A stretch of DNA of 64,000 nucleotides. Source: an uncultured Vampirovibrio sp. (lineage in GTDB: Bacteria; Cyanobacteriota; Vampirovibrionia; Gastranaerophilales; Gastranaerophilaceae). The stretch is from NCBI GenBank assembly GCA_910577515.1, contig CAJTLW010000004.1, positions 186,001-250,000 of the forward strand. The letters run 5' to 3'. Both the position numbers and the translations under genes were made by a program. Numbering within the stretch: the stretch's first letter is position 1; every line of letters starts with the position of its first letter. Shown here one piece after another: positions 1 through 7,642 of the stretch. The notes under the pieces are model-generated. The model made no database searches, was not told where the DNA came from, and saw only the letters and a list, made by a program, of their open reading frames with translations.

Positions 1-441
1 CACTTCGCTTGTGGATACTGTATCATTTTGGTTAATAATCGGGATTATCCCGCATTCTAAAAGCCTGTTTAAGGTATTTCGAAGGTTTAAATATCTTTTT
101 CTGTTTGAAAAATCATCTTCTGTTAAAAGTACCTGAGAAACAGTGAGCCCGTATTTTTCAAACCCTTCCTGCCAGATTTTCATCAAAAAAGGCTGCCCTA
201 TAGAGGCTGCTGCCTGCTTATCTATAGTTGTATTTGAGGCAGTTTTTACGGGGCATAATTTTTTCATACCCAAAGCAACGGAGCCTGAGGATACAATTAT
301 TACTTCTTTTCCTTTTTTATAAAGCTTTGAAATATCCTCAACAAAGGAATATAGCCTTGATAGGGAAATATCTCCTTCATCGTTTCTTAAAATGTTTGTT
401 CCGAATTTAAAAACTACTCTTTTAACATTTCCTGTGTTCAT
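1..441 (-). CDS. proB: Glutamate 5-kinase, N-terminal part (runs off left edge)
   Basis: This is a partial gene. It starts at 441 and stays open to base 1, giving 147 codons of the N-terminal half. The product phosphorylates L-glutamate to gamma-glutamyl phosphate, the first step of proline synthesis, in the cytoplasm. The translation shows the amino-acid-kinase fold signatures: an early KFGTN glycine loop, IIVSSGSVALG near residue 45, QAAASIGQP near residue 70, and a later NQNDTVST segment that contacts glutamate in this family. The start codon overlaps the ald stop as TAATG, so translation is probably coupled to ald. No disruption is visible in the part present. Confidence 0.9.
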   Translation of the reverse strand, partial: MNTGNVKRVVFKFGTNILRNDEGDISLSRLYSFVEDISKLYKKGKEVIIVSSGSVALGMKKLCPVKTASNTTIDKQAAASIGQPFLMKIWQEGFEKYGLTVSQVLLTEDDFSNRKRYLNLRNTLNRLLECGIIPIINQNDTVSTSEV

Positions 442-1577
442 TATAATACCTTAAATCCTATTAAAAGGGTGATTTCCGTGTGTCTTAAATTAAACGTTTC
501 AGCAAGACATTCGCTTGTCACTTCGCCTTTGAATGTATTTACGCCAGCTCTTAAAAACTCATCTTCTTTCAGCGCCGGAATAACGCCTAATTTTCCTATT
601 TTTTGGATATAAGGCAGTATAGCATAAGAATAAGCAAAAGACGATGTTCTTGGTGTTAAAGAAGGTAAATTTGGCACAGCGCAGTGAAGTACCCCGAATT
701 TTTCAAATACAGGGTTTTTAAGGGTGGTAATTTTATCCATAGTTTCGATGTTTCCACCTTGGTCTATCGCAACATCTATAATGAAAGAACCTTTTTTCAT
801 TTCAGCTACAACATTTGCATTTACGAGTTTTGGCGCTTTTCTGCCGGGCAATAATACGGCACCTACCAATATATCAGCCTTTTTACACTCTTCTTTTATT
901 GTATAAGGGTTACAATAGTGGGTTTTTAGTGAGCCTTTAAACAACATATCCAAATCTGCAAGGCGTTTAGAATTAATATCTAATACAGAAACATCAGCAC
1001 CCATGCCAAGAGCCACTTTGGCAGCATTTGTGCCGACAATACCTCCCCCTATTATTACAACTTTTCCCGGCTGCACACCCGGTACTCCGCCTAAAAGCAC
1101 GCCAGAACCGCCATTTATAGATTCTAAATAATTTGCACCTAGTTGAATACTTAATCTTCCAGCTACTTCGCTCATCGGTCTTAAAATCGGGAAGCCGCCG
1201 TCAGTGTCTGTAACAGATTCTGATGCTATTGCACACACTTTTTTATTTAAAAGCTCGCGTGTAAGTTCTTCTTCAACCGCAAGGTGCATATAGGAAAAGA
1301 TAACCTGATTTTCTCTAAAATATTGATATTCTGCTTTTTGCGGCTCTTTTACTTTTACAATAACATTTGCCTTTTCCCACACTTCTTTATTTGAAGAAGC
1401 AATTTTGGCGCCGCTTTGAATGTATTGTTCGTCTGAAAAACCGCTTAAAGTTCCTGCGTCTTGTTCAATTAAAACCTCATAACCTTCATTTGTGAGCATT
1501 GCAACACAATCAGGGGTTAAAGAAACCCTTGTCTCATCAGTTTTTAGTTCTTTTACAATGCCAAATATGGTATTCAT
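441..1577 (-). CDS. ald: Alanine dehydrogenase
   Basis: NAD-dependent reversible deamination of L-alanine to pyruvate and ammonia; cytoplasmic. The 378 residues match the usual family length of about 370. Recognisable parts are the VKVKEP segment with the catalytic lysine near residue 75, YMHLA with the conserved histidine near 98, the NAD-binding glycine loop GGGIVG at 177-182, and the VDVAIDQGG segment near 268. It sits between pyrF (22 bp upstream) and proB (overlapping downstream), so the three probably share one transcript linking amino-acid interconversion and proline synthesis. The family call is firm. Confidence 0.95.
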   Translation of the reverse strand: MNTIFGIVKELKTDETRVSLTPDCVAMLTNEGYEVLIEQDAGTLSGFSDEQYIQSGAKIASSNKEVWEKANVIVKVKEPQKAEYQYFRENQVIFSYMHLAVEEELTRELLNKKVCAIASESVTDTDGGFPILRPMSEVAGRLSIQLGANYLESINGGSGVLLGGVPGVQPGKVVIIGGGIVGTNAAKVALGMGADVSVLDINSKRLADLDMLFKGSLKTHYCNPYTIKEECKKADILVGAVLLPGRKAPKLVNANVVAEMKKGSFIIDVAIDQGGNIETMDKITTLKNPVFEKFGVLHCAVPNLPSLTPRTSSFAYSYAILPYIQKIGKLGVIPALKEDEFLRAGVNTFKGEVTSECLAETFNLRHTEITLLIGFKVL

Positions 1578-1599
1578 AATGATTTATATCCTTTTAAAT

Positions 1600-2355
1600 T
1601 TATATAATTTTTGCAGAAAGAGCGTTTTCAATTTCGTCAATAATTAGCTGAATTGCTCCCTTTCTATCCTCGGCTGACGTTACAGGACGCCCCACTACCA
1701 TATAATCAACACCTGAAAGTACGGCATCTGTTGGGGTTACAACTCTTACCTGGTCATTTACAACGCTCCAGGTCGGGCGTATTGCAGGGCAAACGATAAT
1801 GAAATCTTCTTTTGCTTCTTTTCTTATGACAAAAGCTTCTGATGCAGATGCAACAACGCCGTTTAAACCGGCCTCGATTGCTATTTTTGTTAGACTTGCA
1901 ACGTAATCATCTATGTTCATATTAACATTTAATTCCTGTGTTAAAGTCTTTTGGCCAAAGCTTGATAGAAGGGTAACACCCAAGATTGTAGGCGCTTCTT
2001 TTTCATATTTTTTTGCTGTTTCATTAGCGAGTTTTACAGTGGTTGAAAGCATTTTAGACCCGCCTTTAATATGTATGTCAAAAAAACTTATACCTTTTTT
2101 AACAAGGTTTGCACTGGCTCTTGCAACGGTATTTGGAATATCGTGAAATTTACCGTCAAAAAAAACTTTTCCGCCTTCATCATGAATCATTTCAATGATT
2201 TCAGACCCGACAGATGTATATAGTTGAAGTCCTACCTTAAAAAACCCGACATAATCTTTTAATTCCCTGACAAGTTTTTTTGCTTCATTAAAATCATCTA
2301 CGTCTAAAGCCAGAATAATCCTGTCTTTTGGGTTTTTTGGTTTTTGAACTGTCAT
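1600..2355 (-). CDS. pyrF: Orotidine 5'-phosphate decarboxylase, copy 1
   Basis: Decarboxylates OMP to UMP, the last step of de novo pyrimidine synthesis. The 251-residue product has LALDVD at about 16-21, the catalytic D-x-K-x-x-D array at D67, K69 and D72 within FFDGKFHDIPNT, a CPAIRP segment, and the phosphate-binding VVGRPV near residue 223. It is one of two complete pyrF genes in the window; the other is inside the pyrimidine operon at 8624. This copy lies instead upstream of ald and proB. Both copies keep all catalytic residues, so this one is expected to be active. It may give UMP synthesis an operon-independent last step, or it may have been acquired separately. Confidence 0.93.
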   Translation of the reverse strand: MTVQKPKNPKDRIILALDVDDFNEAKKLVRELKDYVGFFKVGLQLYTSVGSEIIEMIHDEGGKVFFDGKFHDIPNTVARASANLVKKGISFFDIHIKGGSKMLSTTVKLANETAKKYEKEAPTILGVTLLSSFGQKTLTQELNVNMNIDDYVASLTKIAIEAGLNGVVASASEAFVIRKEAKEDFIIVCPAIRPTWSVVNDQVRVVTPTDAVLSGVDYMVVGRPVTSAEDRKGAIQLIIDEIENALSAKII

Positions 2356-2387
2356 TTAATAATGCCCTAAAATAATAACGGTAACTA

Positions 2388-2417
2388 ATTTTATCATAGT
2401 TTTGTCGATATTTGCAA
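2388..2417 (-). promoter_or_regulatory. Predicted sigma-70 promoter of pyrF-ald-proB
   Basis: Reading on the minus strand, TTGCAA (2417-2412), an 18-nt spacer and TAAAAT (2393-2388) are preceded by TGA, giving an extended -10 (TGATAAAAT). Transcription would start about 25 nt before the pyrF ATG at 2355. Prediction by motif only. Confidence 0.5.
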
Positions 2418-2515
2418 TTGACTTACTTGAAATCACCCGAAAATTTAAAATCTGTATCTGAACGCTTATAGGGTGGAATTTTTATACCAAATAAAGAATT
2501 ATAATTTTATAATAA

Positions 2516-2542
2516 AAAAACCGCTTGCTTAGGGCGGTTTTT
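2516..2542 (-). terminator. Intrinsic terminator after the 165-residue gene
   Basis: Perfect 9-bp stem AAAAACCGC (2516-2524) with GCGGTTTTT (2534-2542), 9-nt loop. On the minus strand it is followed by a T run. It lies 54 bp beyond the stop of the gene at 2597. The A/T arms make it potentially bidirectional. The rest of 2356-2596 holds the pyrF promoter and nothing else I can recognise. Confidence 0.85.
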
Positions 2543-2596
2543 AGAAAAAATAGGAGGAATAATAATTAAATAAGAGGATTAAGGAGAATTAGTGAA

Positions 2597-3094
2597 TTAT
2601 GCTACAAGATTTAAAGGCTTATTTTGTTCTTCTTTTTCTTCGTTGCCGAATTGGTTGAAAGAGAAGGGGTTTGAGCCTTTTTTATCTTTTTGTGTTTCAA
2701 AAACATTTAAAGAAGCTTCAAAGTTTCCAACTTCTTGGAATGTTTCCATTTCAGCATTTGCATTAACGTGAAGTTTGCCTTCAACATTTTTTTCAACTGC
2801 TTTTGGATTATAAATTTGTGCTGCTGCTTGAGCGTTTAAAATTTGAACTGATTGAAGAGCTGTAGGGTTGTTCATTAAGCCAGCGTTTGTCATTGCAATT
2901 TGTCTTTGAACATCAAGGCTCACTTTGCTTGAATAAAGGTCTACACCGGGGTTTGTTCTTGTGAATTTGCCTAAGTCAGCTTTTGAAACATCAACTCTTT
3001 TGTTTTCAAGAGTATTTAAGATATCAGCAGTAACTTTATTTACATTTGCGATATCTATTCCGTTATATGCTGATGTTAGTCCGTTGATGCTCAT
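2597..3094 (-). CDS. Unrecognised 165-residue protein
   Basis: I do not recognise a family. The protein has no signal peptide and no membrane segment. It is rich in Ala, Asn and Gln in the middle (for example around ILNAQAAAQIYNPKAVEK) and ends in a charged, Lys/Glu-rich tail followed by PLNLVA. A GGAG Shine-Dalgarno lies about 12 nt before the ATG. Its promoter region carries a perfect sigma-28-type -10 (GCCGATAA, 3138-3131), so it may belong to the regulon of the sigma factor at 25561. Terminators lie on both sides, so it is monocistronic. Confidence 0.7.
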   Translation of the reverse strand: MSINGLTSAYNGIDIANVNKVTADILNTLENKRVDVSKADLGKFTRTNPGVDLYSSKVSLDVQRQIAMTNAGLMNNPTALQSVQILNAQAAAQIYNPKAVEKNVEGKLHVNANAEMETFQEVGNFEASLNVFETQKDKKGSNPFSFNQFGNEEKEEQNKPLNLVA

Positions 3095-3130
3095 TGTTCT
3101 TTATTGTCTCCATTGTTCCTTATGTTATTT

Positions 3131-3158
3131 TTATCGGCAGACTCATCCAAAAACATTA
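3131..3158 (-). promoter_or_regulatory. Sigma-28/SigF-type promoter
   Basis: On the minus strand TAATGTTT begins at 3158 and GCCGATAA occupies 3138-3131. The classical sigma-28 consensus is TAAAGTTT-N11-GCCGATAA. Here the -10 is perfect, the -35 differs by one base, and the spacer is one base longer. Predicted start of transcription is about 30 nt before the ATG at 3094, with a good Shine-Dalgarno between. Confidence 0.6.
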
Positions 3159-3220
3159 GGAATTTGAAGTGTTTTGTTACATTTGTTTACAAATGGTTAA
3201 TATGCTGATTTTACACGTTA

Positions 3221-3253
3221 AAAAACGCCTTTTATTTTTAGAAAGGCGTTTTT
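3221..3253 (-). terminator. Intrinsic terminator after the 298-residue gene
   Basis: AAAAACGCCTTT (3221-3232) pairs with AAAGGCGTTTTT (3242-3253), 12 bp, 9-nt loop. On the minus strand it ends in a T run, 28 bp past the stop at 3282. Confidence 0.88.
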
Positions 3254-3281
3254 CAGCAATGTTGTTTGGTAATTTTTTTAA

Positions 3282-4178
3282 TTATTTATCTTCAGGAGGC
3301 GGTACTTCTATCCATTTACCATCCTCTAAAATATATTTTGCACTGTAATGCAGCCCGTTTTTAATATCTGTTACATATTCTTTTATTCTTTCATCTTCGT
3401 CATATCTTAAATGTAAATCTATTGTGCTGGAGCCATCAGGAAGGGCTTCCATAGCTTCATAATAAGCAGTCATTTGACCATTTTTGTCAAACCAAGCAAG
3501 TTTTGAAGAAAATGAATAGCCATCATCAAGTTCTTTATAATCTTTAAAATACATGCTTATTTTGCCCGAGTTGAAGGTGCAGTATTTACCCATTTCTTCG
3601 CCGATATCAGATTTTGCAAGATTTTCTTTATAAGATTCCAGTTCTCCGTCTGAAAGGCTTAATTCTGTTGTTGTGCCATCGTCATTATATTGAACGGATT
3701 CTGTGAGAACACCGTCTTTAAACGTGCTTTCCCTTAATAAAACACCCTCGCTATCTATTTCCTGCATAATTTCGCAATCACGTTCAGGGTCATAAGAAAT
3801 TGTTCTTTCGTATATGCCCTCAACTATTGAATTACCTTGATTATAGAGATTTGTAATATTATCGACCTTTTGCTTTATTTGCTGTACAAGATGGAGCGTA
3901 TCTGTCTTAAATAATTTTGCTCTAACATCGGCTTTTATAACTGCATTTGGGGTATTTGTCCTCTTTGCAGCTATTTCCGCTCTTGTCACAAGTTCGTTTA
4001 AACACATTGCCCTTGTACGCTTAGATGGTTTAAAAGCCGGATTATCAGGGGTATTAGATGTATCGTCTATATTTCTGTGAGTATGATTTATTCTTTCCTG
4101 CCTGGTTTTTTTATGTGTACTGGTCCTGTAATCTGCATCTTTGCAGGTTATTGCATTATTTGTAATATTAAAATCCAT
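3282..4178 (-). CDS. Unrecognised 298-residue protein with MORN-like middle
   Basis: No family recognised with confidence. There is no signal peptide or membrane helix. The N-terminal 60 residues are basic and Asn/Thr-rich (KKTRQERINHTHRN). The middle, about residues 130-270, alternates short phrases such as GVLLRESTFKDGVL and DGTTTELSLSDGEL, which resemble the beta-hairpin phrasing of MORN/YwqK-type repeats, though spacing is irregular. The last residues are acidic and Pro-rich (VPPPEDK). It is divergent from the pyrimidine operon and has its own terminator. A secreted or surface-associated role is possible but unproven. Confidence 0.65.
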   Translation of the reverse strand: MDFNITNNAITCKDADYRTSTHKKTRQERINHTHRNIDDTSNTPDNPAFKPSKRTRAMCLNELVTRAEIAAKRTNTPNAVIKADVRAKLFKTDTLHLVQQIKQKVDNITNLYNQGNSIVEGIYERTISYDPERDCEIMQEIDSEGVLLRESTFKDGVLTESVQYNDDGTTTELSLSDGELESYKENLAKSDIGEEMGKYCTFNSGKISMYFKDYKELDDGYSFSSKLAWFDKNGQMTAYYEAMEALPDGSSTIDLHLRYDEDERIKEYVTDIKNGLHYSAKYILEDGKWIEVPPPEDK

Positions 4179-4339
4179 TTAAAATTCTTTCTTTTATAAA
4201 TTTGCGGGGACTTACATTTTAACGGGAAAGAAAAAAATAGTTGCCAATTTTTTGATTTTTTCCCCGCTTTTTTACAAATGTTTACACAATAAAAGCGTAA
4301 TATTTATTTACATGCCCTTTTTTAGGGTTTTTTTATGCG

Positions 4340-4424
4340 TATAATTTTTATTATGAAAAGGAAAACAGGAAAATCATTTTCATATAAGTTTTAAAGAAGG
4401 AAGGCGTTTTTGCCTTCTTTTTTT
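4340..4424 (+). promoter_or_regulatory. Candidate leader and attenuator of the pyrimidine operon
   Basis: A perfect TATAAT (4340-4345) is followed by a 13-codon ORF (4353-4394, MKRKTGKSFSYKF) and then by a strong intrinsic terminator: AAGGAAGGC (4397-4405), loop, GCCTTCTTT (4412-4420), T run to 4424. No plus-strand gene lies upstream, so the terminator can only act on a transcript aimed at pyrK (start 4464). The ORF stops 2 nt before the stem, so a ribosome at the stop would cover the 5' arm, as in pyrBI-type attenuation. The ORF lacks a Shine-Dalgarno and no PyrR-type box is visible. A weaker hairpin with a T7 run is at 4315-4334. Attenuation is inference. Confidence 0.5.
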
Positions 4425-4463
4425 ATGCCTGTATAAGAGGATTTTGGTGTCATGGAGTAATTT

Positions 4464-5189
4464 ATGAAAAAAAACCACAAAGGAAAAATTTTAAATATTG
4501 AAAATATTGCGCAGGATACTGTGAAAATGCAGTTTTCCACTAATTTAGAAGAAATTTCGCCAGGGCAGTTTGTTTCTATTTTGGTTGAAAATAAAACTTT
4601 AAGGCGTCCCTTTAGTGTAGCAGATTTTGAAGATAGTGCTATAACGGTTTTATTTAAGGTTAAGGGGGATGGTACAAATTATCTTAAAAACCTGAAAATA
4701 GGGGATACGGTTGATTATCTTGCCCCCTTAGGAAATAAATTTACATTGCCATCAAATGGTGAAAAAGCCCTTCTAATCGGGGCGGGTATTGGGATTGCAC
4801 CAATGCTTTATTTAAAAAAAGAGCTGAATAAAAAAGGAGTTGAAAATTTTTTAATTTCGGGCTTTAAGGACGAAAGGGAAGCTGTGGAAGGCTCTGATAG
4901 AACAGTTATAGGTGGAAGCGTTCTTGATGATATCCAGAATTTAATTGATGAATTTAAACCCCAAATTCTCTATTCATGCGGGCCAAAGATTGTTCTTCAA
5001 TTGGTTTGTGATATTGCAAAGAAAAACGGCATCAGAGCTGAAATTGCGATGGAAAAGGTGATGGCATGCGGGATTGGGGTATGCCGCGGGTGTGTTATTA
5101 AGCTCAAAAAAGGTGAAGAGGTAAAAAACGCCTCTGTGTGTGCTGATGGGCCTGTATTTAATGGCGGTGAGGTTGTATGGGAAGATTAG
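4464..5189 (+). CDS. pyrK: Dihydroorotate dehydrogenase B electron-transfer subunit
   Basis: Carries electrons from dihydroorotate oxidation on PyrD through FAD and a [2Fe-2S] cluster to NAD. The 241 residues show the FAD-binding RRPFSV at 47-52, the nucleotide-binding LLIGAGIGIAP at about 103-113, and four cluster cysteines C202, C207, C210 and C226 in the MACGIGVCRGC region. This indicates a class 1B (NAD-linked) dihydroorotate dehydrogenase. It is the first gene of the operon and overlaps pyrD by 13 bp. Confidence 0.95.
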   Translation: MKKNHKGKILNIENIAQDTVKMQFSTNLEEISPGQFVSILVENKTLRRPFSVADFEDSAITVLFKVKGDGTNYLKNLKIGDTVDYLAPLGNKFTLPSNGEKALLIGAGIGIAPMLYLKKELNKKGVENFLISGFKDEREAVEGSDRTVIGGSVLDDIQNLIDEFKPQILYSCGPKIVLQLVCDIAKKNGIRAEIAMEKVMACGIGVCRGCVIKLKKGEEVKNASVCADGPVFNGGEVVWED

Positions 5190-6139
5190 GCGAAAAGTTT
5201 GAAAATTGCGCAGAGGCTTTAAAAACCGTGGATTTATCCGTGGAATTTAAAAAATTCAGGATGAAAAACCCTGTTATGACGGCATCAGGAACATGCGGCT
5301 ACTCAGATGAATTTGATGCGTTTTTGGATGTTAAAAATTTGGGAGCTATTGTAACCAAAGGGATTACGCTAGAAGTTCGCCCCGGAAACGAAGGCAGGCG
5401 TATATTTGAAACTGAAGCAGGCATGATAAACCGCATAGGCCTTGAAAATGTTGGCATTGATGCTTTTGTATCTGAAAAACTGCCGAAATTAAAGGAAAAA
5501 GAGATAAATTTTGTTTTAAATATTGCGGGAAAAACAATTGAAGATTATGTGAAACTTGCTGAAATATGCGAAAATAAAGGAATTGAAGCAATTGAAACAA
5601 ACGTATCCTGCCCAAATGTAAAAAGCGGGTGCCTTGAATTTGGAACGGATAAAAATTGCCTTTATGACTTAATTTCAGGGATTAGAGAAAAATATAAAGG
5701 CTTTTTGATTGTAAAATTGACCCCGAATGTGACTAACATAGAGGAGCTTGCTCTTGCTGCCCAAAATGCAGGCGCTGATTGTATTTCAGCGATTAATACA
5801 CTAAAGGGGCTTGGAGTTGAATTAAATTTTAACGGCACAAATGTGTTTAAAAGCCTTGTACAGGGTGGTTTAAGCGGAAAATGCGTAAAGCCTGTGGCAC
5901 TTTCTATGGTAAAAAGAATAAAAGAGGCTGTAAGCCTTCCTATAATTGGTTTAGGGGGTATTTCGAAGCTTCAGGATTTATTGGAATTTGTTGCGGTGGG
6001 CGCGGATGCGGTGCAAATTGGCACAGAGAATTTTACAACCCCTGATATAGCTGAAAAATTGATTATTGAACTAGCTGAATTTATTGCAACACAAGGGTTT
6101 AAAAGTTTTAATCATTTGAAAGAGGAACTTAGAAGATGA
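5177..6139 (+). CDS. pyrD: Dihydroorotate dehydrogenase, class 1B catalytic subunit
   Basis: Oxidises dihydroorotate to orotate using FMN. The 320-residue chain has the conserved KGIT lysine near 61, the catalytic cysteine C145 in ETNVSCPN (cysteine as base marks class 1 enzymes), and the FMN-phosphate loop GLGGI near 258. The partner subunit PyrK is directly upstream and overlapping, which fixes it as the 1B heteromeric type. The first ATG lies inside the end of pyrK. A short 10-20-residue N-terminal extension precedes the usual family start, so a slightly later start cannot be excluded. Confidence 0.94.
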   Translation: MGRLGEKFENCAEALKTVDLSVEFKKFRMKNPVMTASGTCGYSDEFDAFLDVKNLGAIVTKGITLEVRPGNEGRRIFETEAGMINRIGLENVGIDAFVSEKLPKLKEKEINFVLNIAGKTIEDYVKLAEICENKGIEAIETNVSCPNVKSGCLEFGTDKNCLYDLISGIREKYKGFLIVKLTPNVTNIEELALAAQNAGADCISAINTLKGLGVELNFNGTNVFKSLVQGGLSGKCVKPVALSMVKRIKEAVSLPIIGLGGISKLQDLLEFVAVGADAVQIGTENFTTPDIAEKLIIELAEFIATQGFKSFNHLKEELRR

Positions 6140-6714
6140 GCGAAAATATAAACGTAAAAGATTTATTAATAGAGGCGGATGGCTTGCTGCATGGGCATTT
6201 TTGCCTAACATCCGGATTGCATTCAGATACTTATTTTCAATGTGCAAAATTGTATCAATATCCCGATTTGGTTGAAAAAATCGGGAAGGCACTTGCTGAA
6301 AAGCTTTCAGGGCTTGAGTTTGATACGATTATTGCTCCTGCAATCGGGGCGGTAATTTTCGGGTATGAAGTTGCAAAACAGGCAAAAAAACGCAATCTTT
6401 TTGTTGAAAGAAAAGACGGCATTATGCAGCTAAGACGCGGATATAGCTTGAAAAAAGGTGAAAAAGTGGTAATTATCGAGGATGTAATCACAACGGCAAG
6501 AACGATTTTTGAAACCATTGATGCCATTAAAGAATTTGAGCCTGAAATTATCGGGGTGGGCTGTATTGTAGATAGGACGCAAGGAAAGCTTGATGATAAG
6601 TTAAAAATTAACTCACTTCTAAAGATTGATCCAGTAGTGTATGAACCTTCTAATTGCCCGCTGTGCGAGGGAAACATCCCTGTTATAAAGCCGGGAAGCA
6701 GAGTGGGAGCGTAA
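6136..6714 (+). CDS. pyrE: Orotate phosphoribosyltransferase
   Basis: Transfers ribose-5-phosphate from PRPP to orotate, making OMP. The 192-residue product has the PRPP loop at 113-122 (IIEDVITTAR) and the C-terminal NCPLC...KPGSR segment typical of the longer bacterial PyrE branch. The usual TTG after the acidic pair is TTA-R here, a small deviation in the PRPP loop. Start overlaps the pyrD stop (ATGA), so the two are translationally coupled. Confidence 0.93.
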   Translation: MSENINVKDLLIEADGLLHGHFCLTSGLHSDTYFQCAKLYQYPDLVEKIGKALAEKLSGLEFDTIIAPAIGAVIFGYEVAKQAKKRNLFVERKDGIMQLRRGYSLKKGEKVVIIEDVITTARTIFETIDAIKEFEPEIIGVGCIVDRTQGKLDDKLKINSLLKIDPVVYEPSNCPLCEGNIPVIKPGSRVGA

Positions 6715-6715
6715 A

Positions 6716-7642
6716 ATGACTATTTCAGCCTTGAAATTAGAACATTTGATTGATATTAAAAGCCTTGATGCAGAAGTGATTTCAAGAATTGCAGAACGCG
6801 CGCTAGAAATTAAAAACGGGGCTAAACCTTCGTTGCAAGCGGGAAAGCATGTTGCGCTCATGTTTTTTGAGAACTCTACCCGCACGCGTTTTTCTTTTGA
6901 AATGGCTTTAAACAGGCTTGGAGCAAGTGTTTACAATTTTGAAACGTCTAAATCTTCTCTATCTAAAGGAGAAGATTTTTTTGATACGGTGAATAACCTT
7001 GCTGCTATAGGGTTTGACGCCTGTATAATCCGCACAAGCGAAGAGAGGCTTATAAAAAGAACTTTAAAAGAAGTTGAAAACGGCAGGGAATTTTTTAAAA
7101 ATATTGCTCTAATCAATGCAGGAGAAGGGACTTCGGCTCATCCAACACAGGCTTTACTTGATTTTGTTACGATTAAAGAATATTTTAAAGATTTAATTGG
7201 TCTAAATCTTGTAATAACGGGAGATATACGCCATTCAAGGGTTGCTAAATCAAATATAGAGCTGCTTTCAAGGTTTGGAGTTAATATTAAATGTGTGGCA
7301 CCTGAATATTTTAAGGATGAAACGCTGAAAAACGTTGTGTGGTGTGAAAATTTGAATGAAGCTCTTGAAAAAGCTGATATAGTAATGGCTTTAAGAATTC
7401 AAAAGGAGAGAATTCAAGGTATAATTGAATTTGAGGACTATATTAAAAAATATCAGCTTAATGAAAATAATTTTCCGAAAAATTGTATTCTAATGCATCC
7501 GGGGCCTGTAAACCGTGATGTAGAGCTTAGTTCGGGGCTTTTAAATTCAAAATACGGAGAAACTATCCTGAAACAGGCTAATAACGGTGTTTTTACCAGA
7601 ATGGCAATTTTGGAAGCGATTTTGGGAGGGTGCGATGTCTAA
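6716..7642 (+). CDS. pyrB: Aspartate carbamoyltransferase catalytic chain
   Basis: Condenses carbamoyl phosphate with aspartate to carbamoyl aspartate. The 308 residues carry the carbamoyl-phosphate motif STRTR at 54-58, the SLSKGE loop near 81-86 donated by the neighbouring subunit, HPTQALLD at 142-149, and HPGPVNRDVE near the C terminus. No pyrI regulatory-chain gene is nearby, so the enzyme is probably an unregulated catalytic trimer or is controlled only at expression. One base separates it from pyrE. Confidence 0.95.
   Translation: MTISALKLEHLIDIKSLDAEVISRIAERALEIKNGAKPSLQAGKHVALMFFENSTRTRFSFEMALNRLGASVYNFETSKSSLSKGEDFFDTVNNLAAIGFDACIIRTSEERLIKRTLKEVENGREFFKNIALINAGEGTSAHPTQALLDFVTIKEYFKDLIGLNLVITGDIRHSRVAKSNIELLSRFGVNIKCVAPEYFKDETLKNVVWCENLNEALEKADIVMALRIQKERIQGIIEFEDYIKKYQLNENNFPKNCILMHPGPVNRDVELSSGLLNSKYGETILKQANNGVFTRMAILEAILGGCDV

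Noticed and set aside
228..410. 60-codon plus-strand ORF near the left edge.
   Set aside because: It is antisense to the partial proB gene, which has strong family motifs in the minus frame.
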